5,549 bases of DNA, from contig JAQVKV010000219.1 in the NCBI GenBank assembly GCA_028694545.1, forward strand, positions 1-5,549, in the 5' to 3' direction. Each line of letters opens with the position of its first letter. Position 1 is the stretch's first letter. The notes beneath the pieces were generated by a model. That model did no database searches. It was given only the letters and a program-made list of their open reading frames with translations, and was not told the origin of the DNA. The translations under genes were made by a program, and so were the position numbers. This stretch comes from Zavarzinia sp. (GTDB lineage: Bacteria > Pseudomonadota > Alphaproteobacteria > Zavarziniales > Zavarziniaceae). Of this stretch, positions 5,446-5,549 are shown piece by piece.

Positions 5446-5549
5446 ATGACCGCGCTCGACGAATTGCGCCGGCCGGTCGCCGCGCGCGACCGCCTGGCCC
5501 CCGCCTTCGCGGAAGCCGACGCCCCTCTGGCCGGTCAGCCCGACGCGGG
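5446..5549 (+). CDS. Start of a downstream gene, probably the CbbO/NorD-type von Willebrand A partner (cut by right edge)
   Basis: An ATG 3 nt after the cbbQ-like stop opens a frame that stays open to the window edge, giving 34 full codons. The visible N-terminus, MTALDELRRPVAARDRLAPA, is Ala- and Arg-rich and has no signal peptide. No domain can be recognised in so short a piece. The call is from context: in this family the ATPase gene is commonly followed by a large protein with a C-terminal von Willebrand A domain (CbbO or NorD). The start has no clear Shine-Dalgarno, so translation is likely coupled to the upstream gene. Codon use matches its neighbour. Confidence 0.55.
   Translation, partial: MTALDELRRPVAARDRLAPAFAEADAPLAGQPDA

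Overview
The window is very G+C-rich, with dense, overlapping genes and strong third-position G/C bias. This fits a high-GC proteobacterium, probably an alphaproteobacterium, though no rRNA or other taxonomic marker is present and the lineage cannot be fixed from this piece.

The left four fifths (about 1-4274, minus strand) is a type II secretion system (T2SS) operon read right to left: gspE (cytoplasmic ATPase), gspF (inner-membrane platform), gspG (major pseudopilin), gspH, gspI and the start of gspJ (minor pseudopilins), running off the left edge. The genes are packed with a 1-nt gap or with overlaps of 4, 17, 4 and 14 nt, so they are almost certainly one transcript with translational coupling. 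GspE powers assembly of the pseudopilus through GspF. GspG forms the shaft, and GspH, GspI and GspJ are expected to form the tip that pushes folded exoproteins through an outer-membrane secretin. gspC and gspD are not on the visible promoter side of gspE. gspK, gspL and gspM, if present, would lie beyond the left edge.

The middle (4275-4629) is a divergent, non-coding region between gspE and the rightward genes. It holds several inverted repeats and a strong rightward rho-independent terminator (GC stem plus nine T) at 4522-4571. No rightward protein gene precedes that terminator in the window, so it either ends a small RNA or acts as a leader attenuator for the gene 58 nt downstream. Its 5' stem arm is present as two near-identical tandem 12-mers, and a segment further upstream can pair with its loop. 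This is the least explained part of the window.

The right end (4630-5549, plus strand) carries a complete AAA+ ATPase of the CbbQ/NirQ/NorQ/GpvN (MoxR-like) family. Three nt after it begins a second gene, cut by the window edge, which by position is the expected von Willebrand factor A partner (CbbO/NorD type). Such pairs activate or remodel metalloenzymes such as Rubisco or nitric oxide reductase. The target enzyme is not in the window. The secretion operon and the CbbQ pair look like unrelated units that share a divergent intergenic region.
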